Shown in pieces: positions 30,326-40,268 of a DNA stretch of 64,000 bases. The notes under the pieces were generated by a model. That model made no database searches. It was not told the origin of the DNA and saw nothing but the letters and a program-made list of their open reading frames with translations. Each line of letters begins with the position of its first letter. Within the stretch, counting starts at the first letter, position 1. The DNA is from Lasiosphaeris hirsuta. Taxonomy: Eukaryota; Ascomycota; Sordariomycetes; Sordariales; Lasiosphaeriaceae. The stretch lies in contig JAUKUA010000001.1 in assembly GCA_030549175.1 (NCBI GenBank), positions 7,874,001 to 7,938,000 of the forward strand, given 5' to 3'. The position numbers were made by a program, and so were the translations under genes.

Positions 30326-32124
30326 TTCGTGTGCCACGAGCCCGGCAGTTTCCTTCGGCGGCGGCAGCATCCCCCGCAGGTGCTTCAAATTGTCTCTTGT
30401 TAGGTACGGAGCGTCCTTTTTCGGCTGTTGCAGGGCCGAGTCCAGGACCTCGGGGTCCGCACCCGCTTCCAGAAACATTTCGATGAGTTCTGTCGACAAG
30501 GACTCTTCCACGTCGTAACTATCTTTCATGAGCCTGTCGAGGAGCAAACCTCAAACCGACCAGGGGGGTGTTATCACGCCCAGGCATCATCTGGTTCGGA
30601 TCGTAGCCCGACTGCAAAAGGAGCAGAAGAACCATTTCGGGGCACGGCTGGGTGTTGTCGTTCTTGACCCATATTATGAAATCATGCAAGCCTGGTCTTT
30701 CCACGGCACGCCGCAGAATCGGGTCGCAGCAACTAGATCCTTGGGCTGTATGTTGCACCAAGGACTGTAACTCGGCATGGTTTGCCACGTAGTTGACGGC
30801 AACAGCCTCAATGGCAAGTTTGAGACTGATCTACGACTTGAGGAGCGGTCCTGGGGGAAGCTCTTGCTCCATGTCGCGGAAGTAAAGAGACATATCCGAT
30901 AGATGTCCAAGTCCCTAAATACCGGAATCGCTACTGGATCTTGGGTTAATATGGCCTGTAAACCATCGAAGAACACCCCTGGGCTTCCATGCTCCTCGGC
31001 ATCCGCCAGAGCCGCCCAGTTAAAAGTCGTCGTGGGACAAAGGAAGCAACTCAGCTTGTCTTCCAAAGAAACCATGTGAAAGCTCTGCTTGGCAAGATGT
31101 AGGTTATATAGAGAAAGTGCTGTATGTGGCTCAAATCTCGGTGGGAGGTTGAGACAATCTAGTTCCCAAATAGAGGGCTCGCTGAGGAACTCGGAAGACT
31201 GTGCGGTGCATAAAGGCCACTCTGAAGTTGATGCACCGAGGGTTGTGGAAACGGCAGCGAGTGCTTGAGAGACAGGGCATCTGGCCAGTGGTATCCCTCG
31301 ATGCCTCGAGCAACCCGCCGCATCGGCTCCTGAGACGCCCCTCGAGCTCGGTGCAAAGGTTAAACTGGGCCTGGTGGGAGAGCTGCTGGAACAGCTCCTC
31401 GAGCTCCGGGAGCAGCTCGTCGACGCGGCGGCGCAGCTCCGACATGTCGTCGTGGTTGGCGAACCCACTCAGCAACGACCGGCAAGCCAGTACCACCCAG
31501 AGGAAGACGCTCGACGACGCCTTGTCGATAATGTCTTGTATCATGCTTTCACACTCCGTGCTGGACCTCAAGATATCGGACATGTACCCATGTTTGCCGA
31601 TGGTCTCGTTCACGTACGCCGATATGTCGCCGTGATTGAGGTCCTGAAGTCGAAGCCCCGGAGAATCGCTAAAGGCTGCCACGCAGTCCGGGATTGGCCG
31701 GCTAAAGACGAGCGAGCACCTTGATGTACTTGATGAAGGCTATGCCGTCCATGTAATCCCCGGCAACCTCGTCGAGACTATCGATGAGAATGCAGAACCG
31801 CCCTCCGATAGTATCTTGGTTCCTGCCGATGAAGCTAAAGGCGTGCATCATCTCCACTTGTGATGGCAAACCCACATCAACCAGGCCCCTATGGTCGCCC
31901 AGGACTTCCTTCCACATCTGAGGAAGGGCCCACTAAAGCAACAGCGTCTTTTCAATATCCAGTTTCGTCTCTAGAATTTCGTAGTCCCGACCGAGATGAC
32001 GCGAATCAGCAACGAGATTGAACAGGTCGATGATGTCCTTAAAGGTCCCAATCACTCTCCTCAGGAGCTGGACCACACCAGTGTCGGGGTTCTTGTAGGA
32101 AAGACCCCCACCGCATCTCTGCAT
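30317..32124 (-). pseudogene. Broken NLR-type gene: HeLo - NACHT - ankyrin-like
   Basis: Minus-strand frames read in order. At 32124-31936 is a HeLo-like start (FKDIIDLFNLVADSRHLGRD, then LETKLDIEKTLLL). TAG at 31935-31933, possibly from CAG, follows. NACHT-type sequence with Walker B (RFCILIDSLDEVAGDYMDG) begins at once, so the rest of HeLo and the P-loop are missing: an internal deletion. A frameshift near 31700 separates it from DCVAAFSDSPGLRLQDLNHG and the helical region (VFLWVVLACRSLLSGF) typical after NACHT. Further frameshifts lie near 30900 and 30540, and a TAG at 30833-30831. The end resembles ankyrin repeats (LLLLLQSGYDPNQMMPGRDN; TELIEMFLEAGADPE). HeLo-domain NLRs are cell-death-inducing fungal receptors; this copy cannot be functional. 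Confidence 0.7.
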
Positions 32125-32363
32125 GAAGATGTGGCGGTTCAGCTTGTGACGTATTTTCTACAACATGGCTCTGCAGCTCTGCCTCTTGCAGCACGCTACC
32201 GACGTAGTGGCAAAGATAGAGATGGTGCTACGGGTAGAGCGCTAGAGGACCCACCGTTTACATTCCGGAAAACACCCCTATTACCGCTGAAGATGACCGC
32301 GGGGGGGGGGTTACTTAATGCACCAGACCGAGCTTGGGTGGAAAGTGCACAATTCGTGCTTAG

Positions 32364-32748
32364 CCCTCCTTGAAGCAAAGAAAAGCCCCCAACAAGTACA
32401 TCTATGTCGAGGAGAAAACGAAGAGTTGCGTCCCTTCCGTCTCAAACGAGCACCTGGCTCAATACCTCGGCGAGACAGTGATTACGTGAAAAGGAGATCA
32501 AGAACGCTTAGGAAACAAGTAGGGTTACCTCACGGGTCCTCAGCACGGGCCAAAAGACCCAATTAGACCTTGCCAACAACCCTAATAAGGATGCATTCGC
32601 CTTACATGCACACAGCACAGAGTGGTTCAACCTTCAGACACAGGAAGGGAGGCGAGCTGCGCTATGCCATATTCTCGCGCTATTGAGGTGGCATATCGCC
32701 AAAGGTATCCGCCGCCAGACTGCGGTTGATGAGCTTGGAGCGCAGTAA
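32364..32748 (+). pseudogene. Decayed plus-strand reading frame, unknown family
   Basis: Two protein-like pieces are separated by a TGA at 32487-32489 and a +1 frameshift. The first (PNKYIYVEEKTKSCVPSVSN, then HLAQYLGETVIT) runs 32364-32489. The second (79 codons, from 32512 directly after a TTAG) contains DAFALHAHSTEWFNLQTQEG, RRAALCHILALLRWHIAKGI and ends in TAA. No start is found. It looks like the C-terminus of a degraded gene or transposon-related protein. Family not recognised. Confidence 0.4.
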
Positions 32749-33093
32749 AGTAATTATTGATGATGATTCTATGGATATTTATATACAAGTTGGACACTAA
32801 ATATCAATACCGTTTCCGTGGGACTTGGGCGCACCAGACGCTCGCTATGGCCGGCCAGGCCAGCTGTTGTAAGCCGACTCCCCTTTCATGTTATCTGCTT
32901 CATTATTAGCGATGTCCAAGTCTTGCTGGCCACGTGGGTGCCTACGGCTTATTTCGTCATGGATGGACGATGAAAAGGTGGAGAAAGGAAAAGAGAGTGG
33001 CTGTTAGCGAGGTTGCTGTTTTGATGGTGACAATAAAATCCATCATCAAATTGCAAGGGGGTTTGGAGGCCAAACCAAAAAAAGAAAAGGAAG

Positions 33094-33186
33094 CACCGAA
33101 CGTGGGACTCGAACCCACAACCTCAAGATGTCATCCTGTTGGGGAGTTGTAGAAGTCTTGCGCGCTACCAATTGCGCCAGCCCGGC
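33094..33186 (-). tRNA. trnR(tct): tRNA-Arg (anticodon TCT) with 20-nt intron
   Basis: The minus strand folds as a cloverleaf. The acceptor GCCGGGC pairs with GTTCGGT (with G-U pairs). The D arm is GCGC-AATTGGTA-GCGC. The anticodon stem CAAGA/TCTTG holds loop CT-TCT-A plus A. The T arm is GTGGG-TTCGAGT-CCCAC, with discriminator G. A 20-nt intron (33149-33130) sits at the canonical position one base 3' of the anticodon. The mature length is 73 nt. A T7 run about 10 nt downstream (33085-33077) fits a Pol III terminator. Confidence 0.9.
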
Positions 33187-33692
33187 TGTTGCTGCTGCTG
33201 ATTGGAAGATTTGCCACAGAACATGGCACATGAGTAGGATTGCTGGGGCGTGCTGGGTCGGTGGTTGGACATTGGCACAGCATTCTCTGCTTCGTCCCGA
33301 GCTTTTCGTGGAAAAAGTCCACTTTAATCCGCTGCTCTCGTGTCATGAGCGGGGTTTCTGGCTGTGCGTTGGGGCGCTGGTGCACTGGTGGTGCCCTGAC
33401 GCGCTGTGGAAGAATGATCGCAGAGTCGGTGCGCTGTGCAGTGGAGACGTCCACGCATGGATGGGAGGGGGGGCACCCTTCCCTTCTCCAATTCTCGTAG
33501 AGGGCCGCTTTGCGCTGGGATGCCCGGACCCGTTGTGGGACGACGGTCGGGTCCGGGGTTGGTCCTATCAACTCCCGGCATTCCTCGATGAGTCACATGA
33601 ATTTGTGGTCGATATTTCTGCCGTGTCCAAATCATTCAAAAACTCAAGATTTCGGTCAACAAATCTGGTATCCGCTTTTGGAAATCCCCATC
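33187..33692. other. Intergenic upstream of the NUDIX gene
   Basis: About 500 bp between the tRNA 5' end and the NUDIX start codon. An open plus-strand frame runs into the NUDIX frame from 33510, but its composition is unlike the conserved domain, so it is taken as 5' leader and promoter. Confidence 0.5.
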
Positions 33693-34270
33693 ATGACGTC
33701 ACAGGATCCAGTGGTGAGAGTGGGCGTCGCCGCCGTTGTCACAGATGCAGAAGGCAAGGTGGTCATGGGCATTCGGAAGGGCAGCCACGGGCTCGGTAAG
33801 CAAATGCCACCGTTTTTGGGTTTATGCAAGTAACTAACTAACCCCCTAGGCCACTGGCAGTTCCCAGGGGGTCACCTTGAGTTTGGCGAGGACCCCCTCG
33901 TCTGTGCCGAACGCGAAACTCTCGAGGAGACGGGCCTCGTTGTCCATGCCGACAAGGTTGTGGCCGTAACGAACGATGTCTTCACCGCTGACTCCAAACA
34001 CTACATCACCTTGTTTGTGTCATGTCGCCGCGTCGACGATGCACAGCAGCCCGAGGCAACTTGGCCCTTTCCCTATACATTGGTAAAACATACTAATTGA
34101 TTGCGTAGACTCTAGAGCCTGAAAAGTGCGAGGGCTGGCACTGGAGGAGTTGGGATGAGGTCAGGGGGCTCTTGGGAGGTGACGAAGACGCAGCGCAACA
34201 AAAACTGTTTCTGCCCATTATCAACCTCCTCCGAAAACATGACAGCCCTGAGAGGTTATTTCAAGCTTAG
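33693..34270 (+). CDS. NUDIX hydrolase (MutT/NUDT15-like)
   Basis: Three exons (33693-33795, 33850-34055, 34109-34270) give 156 residues. The first intron is GTAAGC / CCCTAG (54 bp). The second fits best as a GC-AG intron (GCAACT / GCGTAG, 53 bp, ACTAAT branch), because the only GT donor nearby would leave 26 nt. The Nudix box GHLEFGEDPLVCAERETLEE plus TGL matches G-x5-E-x7-RE-x-EE-x-G. The N-terminus (VRVGVAAVVTDAEGKVVMG) and the late segment LEPEKCEGWHWRSWDEV resemble small cytosolic NUDT15/MutT-type enzymes that hydrolyse (d)NTPs or related pyrophosphates. Substrate cannot be told from sequence. Its length is normal for a single-domain NUDIX protein. Confidence 0.88.
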
Positions 34271-34431
34271 GCCAATGCCAGTAGTGGTACAATGTGTACT
34301 TTCAATGGAGTTGCTGTCTTCCTTCTCACCCCGATTCGGTGACAGAGTTTGACTTCTGTGGATGGGGCTACGCTTTCGTATGCTTTGGGATAACGGCCGA
34401 GAATGTATATTTGAACATTTTGGCATTCGAG

Positions 34432-35224
34432 ATGACCCTGTTCTCCTGGACCAAAGGATTCCAGAGCAAACGTTCAAAGAGAGCACAATCGGATCTACCA
34501 TCCAACCCGCTACCGCCATGCTCCGAGTCCGGGTCATGTCCAGATGTCGGGCCAGTTTCCAGTCAGCAAAATGAGAAATCTGCCAGCAAAGATAACCACA
34601 TCGGAGAGGCTTCTCAGCCCCTTCCCAAAGGTCCTAGAAAGAATCACAATGGTACGCAGTTTACAAAGGTTCAAACTAGTCCTGCCCTCGCGCTAATAAC
34701 CAACGGTTTTACAATAATATATCAATGTCATTACCTCACGACGCGGGTACAACGCGACAGAGACGAATTTCCAGACTACTTTCTTGCACATGAGTGCAAT
34801 CCCAAGATATCATCCGATTCCACAAACGGGAGCATATACCGGTTCTTCCCTCCTATTCCACGAAATGAACTGCCAAGACTGCGAAGAAACCCCAACGCGA
34901 GACGGCGTGCGGAGCTGCTCTAGATGCGACACGAATTACATATTCATGTCGATCGCCTATCCTGAGGATCCCTCCGACCGTTTTTTCATCTTCAGAACCT
35001 GGAAGAACTTGAGAGGACGTGGAAAACATGCTTTCAAAATGTCGGACGAAACCCACTCACCCCCCCAACCGACATACAACCTCGCTCAGGCTCCAAGAGA
35101 GTACCCGACTTCAAGGATGTCTGGGCCGCGATTTCCCTTTGCCCTTTTTGATTGGAGAGGGGGTTGCAAACTTGGGCGACCTCAGTATACCCTAGTTCCA
35201 CGCGTTGGCGCGGAGGACAGATAG
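34432..35224 (+). CDS. Possible Cys-containing hypothetical protein (two exons)
   Basis: A model with exons 34432-34651 and 34761-35224 (GTACGC / GCGACAG, 108-bp intron with a CTAAT) gives 227 residues. Exon 1 encodes a polar, Ser/Pro/Lys-rich part (FSWTKGFQSKRSKRAQSDLP). Exon 2 holds C-x2-C-x11-C-x2-C (CQDC, then CSRC), which could bind zinc, and an otherwise globular-looking region (YIFMSIAYPEDPSDRFFIFR). No family recognised. Splice sites are guessed from frame continuity, so the model may be wrong or the locus may be decayed. Confidence 0.35.
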
Positions 35225-36281
35225 GCTATCGCCATGCCCTCGCATTGCTCGTCAGTGAGGCACTAAAAGGAAGAAAAAAGCTCGGGTTGGGAGTTAAGCT
35301 TGAGTATACTATAGATTTTATTACCCACACCAACCGGTTTGTTAAAGCGGCGTATCGGTTAAGCTTTCTTATATACTACCATTTCCCCACAGACCACCCT
35401 CTGGACCCTTTAATAACTCGTTTCTCCTTCAGCCTACAATCTATCCCTTACTTATTTATCATTTAGTGTAGGACTGCAAAAGGTTTAACTTACCAAGTAC
35501 CAGAAAGGGTACCTCGTTACTATAGATAGTATGGAAAAGGTATTTTGAAATACCAGAAAGGCCATTCAAAGTATTGAAGAATGATATCTTTATGCTGCAA
35601 AGGCCTCATCAAATCTTCAGGGTCTCTCTAGACGGGAGCGTCACACCGTGCCGTCCAGATTGCATTCAGAATAAGCTTGATAGGGCCAGCGGCCATGGAC
35701 GTGGAATTGCAGACCCTGTAATCCGGGGCTCTGGCAAATGCTAATTTTTATTATTATTACATGAAAACCCCCAAAAATTGAAGACCAGCCCGGGAATCGA
35801 ACCCGCGAGTGCGCGGGATTCACAGGGGGAAAGGCGAAACTGAGTTTGGACAGACCTCACACATACTATAACACAAGATTGCTCAACCAACTGGCCTTGT
35901 TATTTTGATGAGGAGTCGCTAAAACATTTCCATGATGGCCGTCAGTAAGGCACCTTGATGGCCACGGCGGGATCATGATTTTCCCTTGGATTCGAGTCTC
36001 TTGTCCCCTCAGGCAGTTCCTCCCGTCACGACACAAGTCGATATCATATCCCCCCTCCCCCCCCCCCCCCCCACTACCAAAAAAAAAAAAACGCGCGTAT
36101 TATCTTCTACAAAAGTAGTGCAGGTTGGGTATATCAACTGTAGTCATGCAATAAACCACCCACCTTCTCCCAGTCATCATGTCATGGATCTTGATCTTAC
36201 ATCTAAACCAAAAAAACCACCAACATCGTAAACAACACAAAACACCAACATCAACCATCACATCATCTCAAAACTCACACA
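35225..36281. other. Intergenic; AT-rich motifs, tRNA-like fragment, homopolymers
   Basis: At 35480-35640 there are repeated AAAAGGTATTT / CCAGAAAGGCCATT motifs. At about 35783-35815 the minus strand reads GCGGGTTCGATTCCCGGGC, a T-arm-like sequence, but no matching acceptor or anticodon stem is found upstream. C-runs and an A-run lie at 36054-36090. No gene is supported. Confidence 0.5.
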
Positions 36282-39200
36282 TCACCTCTCCTCGGGCGTT
36301 GCCACAAACTTGACACTCTTCCTCCTCTCCCTCTCCATCCGCTCGCCGCTCCTCCCCGGGCTCGAGCTGAGAATACTCGTCGTCGTCGTCAGCCCGGCCT
36401 TGGCACTCCCAACCGGGATATGGTGGCCCTGCCCTGCATTCGTCAACGTCTCCCTGACACTCTCGACCGCCCTGCTCTGCGGCACATCGTACCCGTCACT
36501 CCTCACCCCATGAGGCGGATCGCGATGCTCCCCTCCGCTACCACTGGTTTGATGCAGCTCCCCCAGCCGATCAATCCCACCTCCCTGGGACGGCAAGAGC
36601 ATGTCTATGCCTGCACCCATCCCGGGCGTCATGCGACTCGCGCCACGCGCCGCTTCGCGCAGCGCCCGCGTCACCTCATCAGTTCTGGCTGCTACGCTAT
36701 CGACGCGGCCGCGGCCGGGCAGACACGCGTGCCCGCACCCGTCGAGGGGACAGCACCCGTCGCTGGACTCTAGTGGAATGGAGCCGTCGAGCGGTGTGTC
36801 GGACAGTTGGAAATCTGACTCAAAGGCAGAATGCCATGCCTGGAGGCACGACGAATGACCTCCATGGCCGCAGCCGGGACAGTGCCACCACGTAGCGAGC
36901 ATGGTCTCCTCTTCACCGTGCTTGGCTTGCTGCGTACCGTATCCCGATTCTGAAGTGTAGGGTGGGAGCGGGATGTCGGGCGGGGAATCGCGATGGCCGC
37001 AAACCGCGCAGGGGGCCATGACCGATTTGCACCGGCCGCAGTGCCAGATGGACTGGGTCGACCCGGAGGTGCGGTCGATTTCCCGTGGCTTGCGGCACTC
37101 GGCGCAGAAGAAGCCGACCTGAACGCCTTGGTGCGCTGGCGTGAAGACGGCGGGATAGTTTTCGCCCCACGACGACAGCACGCCTCCTGGCCAGCCTCTC
37201 ATGCACATCTTGCGGAGGAGGGAGGCTTCGACAGACAGCTTCAGGCTCATGAGGCGCGAGTGGTGCTGCCGCAGGATTGCGGCGGTTTGGAAGTTGTCAA
37301 TAACGTCTGCGGGGACGAGAGGCTTGAGAAGAAGAACGATTGCAGACGCATTGAGGGCCGATGATTTGGTCTCGAAGGCGAGCGCACGGGATATGAGCGA
37401 GTACGGCTGGAGGGGAGGGGTCCCGTTTGTAGAGAATGCCGATGCCGACTGCAGGGGGTAAGGGTAGGGCGGATCATTGGCCCAGCTGAGGTAGTCAGTC
37501 TCAATCATGAACGGAGACCGAAAGTCTTTCTCCGGGTCAACGGGTTCGGCGGGAGGTCGCGGTTGCCGTTGAGGCGATTCCGTGGAAAAGTCTGCATCTG
37601 TCTGCGAAGGATACGGCGAGCCAAAGCTGTCGCTTGTGGTTTGTGTGATCAGATTGTGTTCGTCGGTGAATGCGCTCATGTTCGTGTCCGTCCGTTCAAG
37701 CATCCTACGAAATGGAAAGCCGGTTGGCGACCCTTCAATCTGCCTGCCGCGAATACGGCTTCCAAAGTCACCATCATCGCTCGCGCTCGCATTTTGCGGG
37801 CCATCCATGAAGGCAGCCCTGATGGCGGCTTGCGCAGTAATACTCCCATCGGAAGAGTTGGTCAGGCCGGTGGCGTGTCTGCTCCCATGCGAAATGGAAA
37901 AGACTTGGGCGAAGCTGTCGTCGGAATCTTGTCTGATGATGGGCTTCCGGGCACGACTCGGGGATCCGGGAACATTGATAGCCTTGACCAGCGCATCTGC
38001 GTCGTAGAAATCGTAACCTTCGGTGCTCGCCCGCGTGGTTTCGCTATCGTGGCTCGAGGTTGATAGCGGTTCTGAATCCAGCCGCTTGCGGTCGCCCAGG
38101 GCACGCGCGTGCAGGGAGGGCGGAAGCGTAAAACTTTCCGGCTCAATGATCGGGGTCAGTTTCTTGCCGCGTTCGTGGTGGTAGGAAATGATTCCATCAT
38201 CGGAGACGGGGCGGGCGAGGGGTGTGGGAACGTTGGAGGTGCTCTCCAGCTCTTTGCTGATTAGCGACATGGAATATGCCAGTTTTGTATCCAAGCTACT
38301 GGATGACATGACCTTTCGCGGTGTTATTTCGCCATCGCCGGCTAGGTCGAGCGACATCTCCAACAATTGTCCGCTCGACTTTGCTTTGGTCTCACTCTTC
38401 TTCTTGGTGAAGGATGTCCTGAGACTTTCCATGCGCAGCTCAAAGTGGTACTGCGCCCGTCTCCGCAGAACCAAGTCAATGCCGTATGCGAGTATCCGCC
38501 ATGTTTGCGCCAGCCGGAAATGCTTCACTTTCTCTGCAGCTTTGGCGTAGTGCTCAAGTATGCCGGCAACGCGGTCTGGTATCGGCTTTCCGCCCGGGGC
38601 ACGCGGCAGCTCCCGGTACAAGGTCTCCAGATAATTGACCGAGAGATACTCGTAGACGTCGACGTCGGCAGCGGACGGGACATGGCCAATTGCCATGGCC
38701 TGCTGCGGTTTGTAGATGCCAGTTACCTTGATCGTTTGCTCCAGCGACAGTACTTCCTCAAGTCCGGGACCGGTGGGCGGCGTCGTGCTGAGATTGGCGG
38801 CGGCCCGGGCACTCCGCCGCTTTCGGCTGCTGCCCCGGCGCCCCGGGCCGAGGAAGCTTCCGATGACATCATCCTCGGAATCACTACGGCTAACACCAAA
38901 CCTTGGTGTCGCGGGACTTGAACTGTAGGAAATCATCGGGGTGACCTCGGGGTGCAGGATGTGTGGCCTGGGGCGGTGGGAGGGGGCGCGCTCATCCAGA
39001 AACATCAAGACGTCGCCCCGGGAGGAAAAGGCCATGGTTGAAACGGCTTGCCGGTCAATCAGCTTCGGCGCGAATGTCACATCGCACTGGTTGAACAAGC
39101 CATCCTGGCCGGCGGTCCACAGCAGATACTGGTCGTGCCATAGGAGTGCGTTGGGTGAGCTGTCGGACCTCTGGAGCTCACGGTATGGCATGGTCGGCCT

Positions 39201-40268
39201 CGCAAGATCCCAGATATGCACTGAGCTGATACCGTGTCTCTTGTAGCTGCTTTCATCGTACGAGACGGCGATCTGCGAAGCTCTCTTTCCCTGGGCCGTT
39301 GCCGACCACTGACCGGGACGCCATGCGACGGTGGCGACGGGGGCGGGGGTCGAGATGGACCACTTGGGCTTTTGCCTCTTGTCGGCCGTCTTTGACATGT
39401 CCCAGATGTGGCATCGGCTGTCCCAACCGGCGCTGATAAGATGGTCGCCGTCGGGGTGCCAGGCGATAGCCGAGCACGTCTTGTCGTGGGCGTTGATCCT
39501 AAGCACGGGGGCGGGGGCTTTCCGAATGTCCCATTTGAGCACAACACCCTGCTCGGTTCCGCAAGCAAAGACGAAGCCCTCCTTGGGCGACCACTTGACC
39601 TGGCGGACGCCGTCGGCATTGCACTTGAAGGACTGGACGGCGCGAAAGGTGAGGCCGGTGCGGGCCTGGGTGGGCATGCGGAGGTCAAAGCAGCGCACGT
39701 AGCCGTCCTGGCTGCCCGAGAGCAGCCAGGTGGCCCTGTGGGGGTTGATGTCGAGGGCGTTGATCTGGCGCGAGTCCTCGCGCATCTGGATGAAGTCGAT
39801 GCCCTTCCCGCCGGCGGCGTTGGATCCGATGCGCGTCAGGTCGTACTGGAAGATCTTGCCACTGGCACAGGCGGTAAAGACGGTGGAGCTGGCCTGGCCG
39901 GTGCCCCATTTGACGTCCTTGATGGAGAGCTGGTCCGAGATGGAGAAGGAGTTGTTGCTCTTGGGGGCGGACTGGGCGAGCAGCAGGGCGCGCAGGTCGA
40001 TGCCCTCCTTGATGACGAGCCCATCGAAGTTGACCGTCTTGAGAATGTGGCGGCCGCCGAGGATGGCCGAGTTGCCGTTGGGCGAGCGGTCGAGGCAGCC
40101 GATCGGGACGCCGGCCTGGTAGCCCGAGTTCTGCGAGGCCGAGGGGCGGTACTGGGTGGCCAGGGGGGAGCTGGTGATGGCGGGATCGTGCGACGACTCG
40201 ATCGTTGGCCGTCCCAGTAGCCGTCGCATGATGCGGCCCTGGTTGCCGATGCTATACACGGCCTCCAT
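36282..40268 (-). CDS. RTC1: RTC1/SEA2 (WDR24-type) SEA/GATOR2 complex subunit
   Basis: A single exon encodes 1328 residues. The N-terminal part (about 100-430) is a WD40 propeller (INALDINPHRATWLLSGSQD; VKWSPKEGFVFACGTEQGVV; AIAWHPDGDHLISAGWDSRC). A long middle region is helical or disordered, with many Ser-rich segments. The C-terminus (about 1053-1180) is a zinc-binding RING-like module (FFCAECRKPRE; WHCGRCKSVMAPCAVCGHRD; WWHCPGCGHGGHSSCLQAWH). This layout is that of yeast Rtc1/Sea2 and human WDR24, a vacuole- or lysosome-associated subunit of the complex that relieves SEACIT/GATOR1 inhibition of TORC1 upon amino-acid supply. Length is close to fungal orthologues. It is transcribed away from cactin across a 504-bp shared promoter. 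Confidence 0.93.
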   Translation of the reverse strand: MEAVYSIGNQGRIMRRLLGRPTIESSHDPAITSSPLATQYRPSASQNSGYQAGVPIGCLDRSPNGNSAILGGRHILKTVNFDGLVIKEGIDLRALLLAQSAPKSNNSFSISDQLSIKDVKWGTGQASSTVFTACASGKIFQYDLTRIGSNAAGGKGIDFIQMREDSRQINALDINPHRATWLLSGSQDGYVRCFDLRMPTQARTGLTFRAVQSFKCNADGVRQVKWSPKEGFVFACGTEQGVVLKWDIRKAPAPVLRINAHDKTCSAIAWHPDGDHLISAGWDSRCHIWDMSKTADKRQKPKWSISTPAPVATVAWRPGQWSATAQGKRASQIAVSYDESSYKRHGISSVHIWDLARPTMPYRELQRSDSSPNALLWHDQYLLWTAGQDGLFNQCDVTFAPKLIDRQAVSTMAFSSRGDVLMFLDERAPSHRPRPHILHPEVTPMISYSSSPATPRFGVSRSDSEDDVIGSFLGPGRRGSSRKRRSARAAANLSTTPPTGPGLEEVLSLEQTIKVTGIYKPQQAMAIGHVPSAADVDVYEYLSVNYLETLYRELPRAPGGKPIPDRVAGILEHYAKAAEKVKHFRLAQTWRILAYGIDLVLRRRAQYHFELRMESLRTSFTKKKSETKAKSSGQLLEMSLDLAGDGEITPRKVMSSSSLDTKLAYSMSLISKELESTSNVPTPLARPVSDDGIISYHHERGKKLTPIIEPESFTLPPSLHARALGDRKRLDSEPLSTSSHDSETTRASTEGYDFYDADALVKAINVPGSPSRARKPIIRQDSDDSFAQVFSISHGSRHATGLTNSSDGSITAQAAIRAAFMDGPQNASASDDGDFGSRIRGRQIEGSPTGFPFRRMLERTDTNMSAFTDEHNLITQTTSDSFGSPYPSQTDADFSTESPQRQPRPPAEPVDPEKDFRSPFMIETDYLSWANDPPYPYPLQSASAFSTNGTPPLQPYSLISRALAFETKSSALNASAIVLLLKPLVPADVIDNFQTAAILRQHHSRLMSLKLSVEASLLRKMCMRGWPGGVLSSWGENYPAVFTPAHQGVQVGFFCAECRKPREIDRTSGSTQSIWHCGRCKSVMAPCAVCGHRDSPPDIPLPPYTSESGYGTQQAKHGEEETMLATWWHCPGCGHGGHSSCLQAWHSAFESDFQLSDTPLDGSIPLESSDGCCPLDGCGHACLPGRGRVDSVAARTDEVTRALREAARGASRMTPGMGAGIDMLLPSQGGGIDRLGELHQTSGSGGEHRDPPHGVRSDGYDVPQSRAVESVRETLTNAGQGHHIPVGSAKAGLTTTTSILSSSPGRSGERMERERRKSVKFVATPEER

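Noticed and set aside
35783..35815. Possible second tRNA (T-arm-like GCGGGTTCGATTCCCGGGC on the minus strand)
   Set aside because: No matching acceptor strand, D arm or anticodon stem within the expected distance. At most a tRNA fragment.
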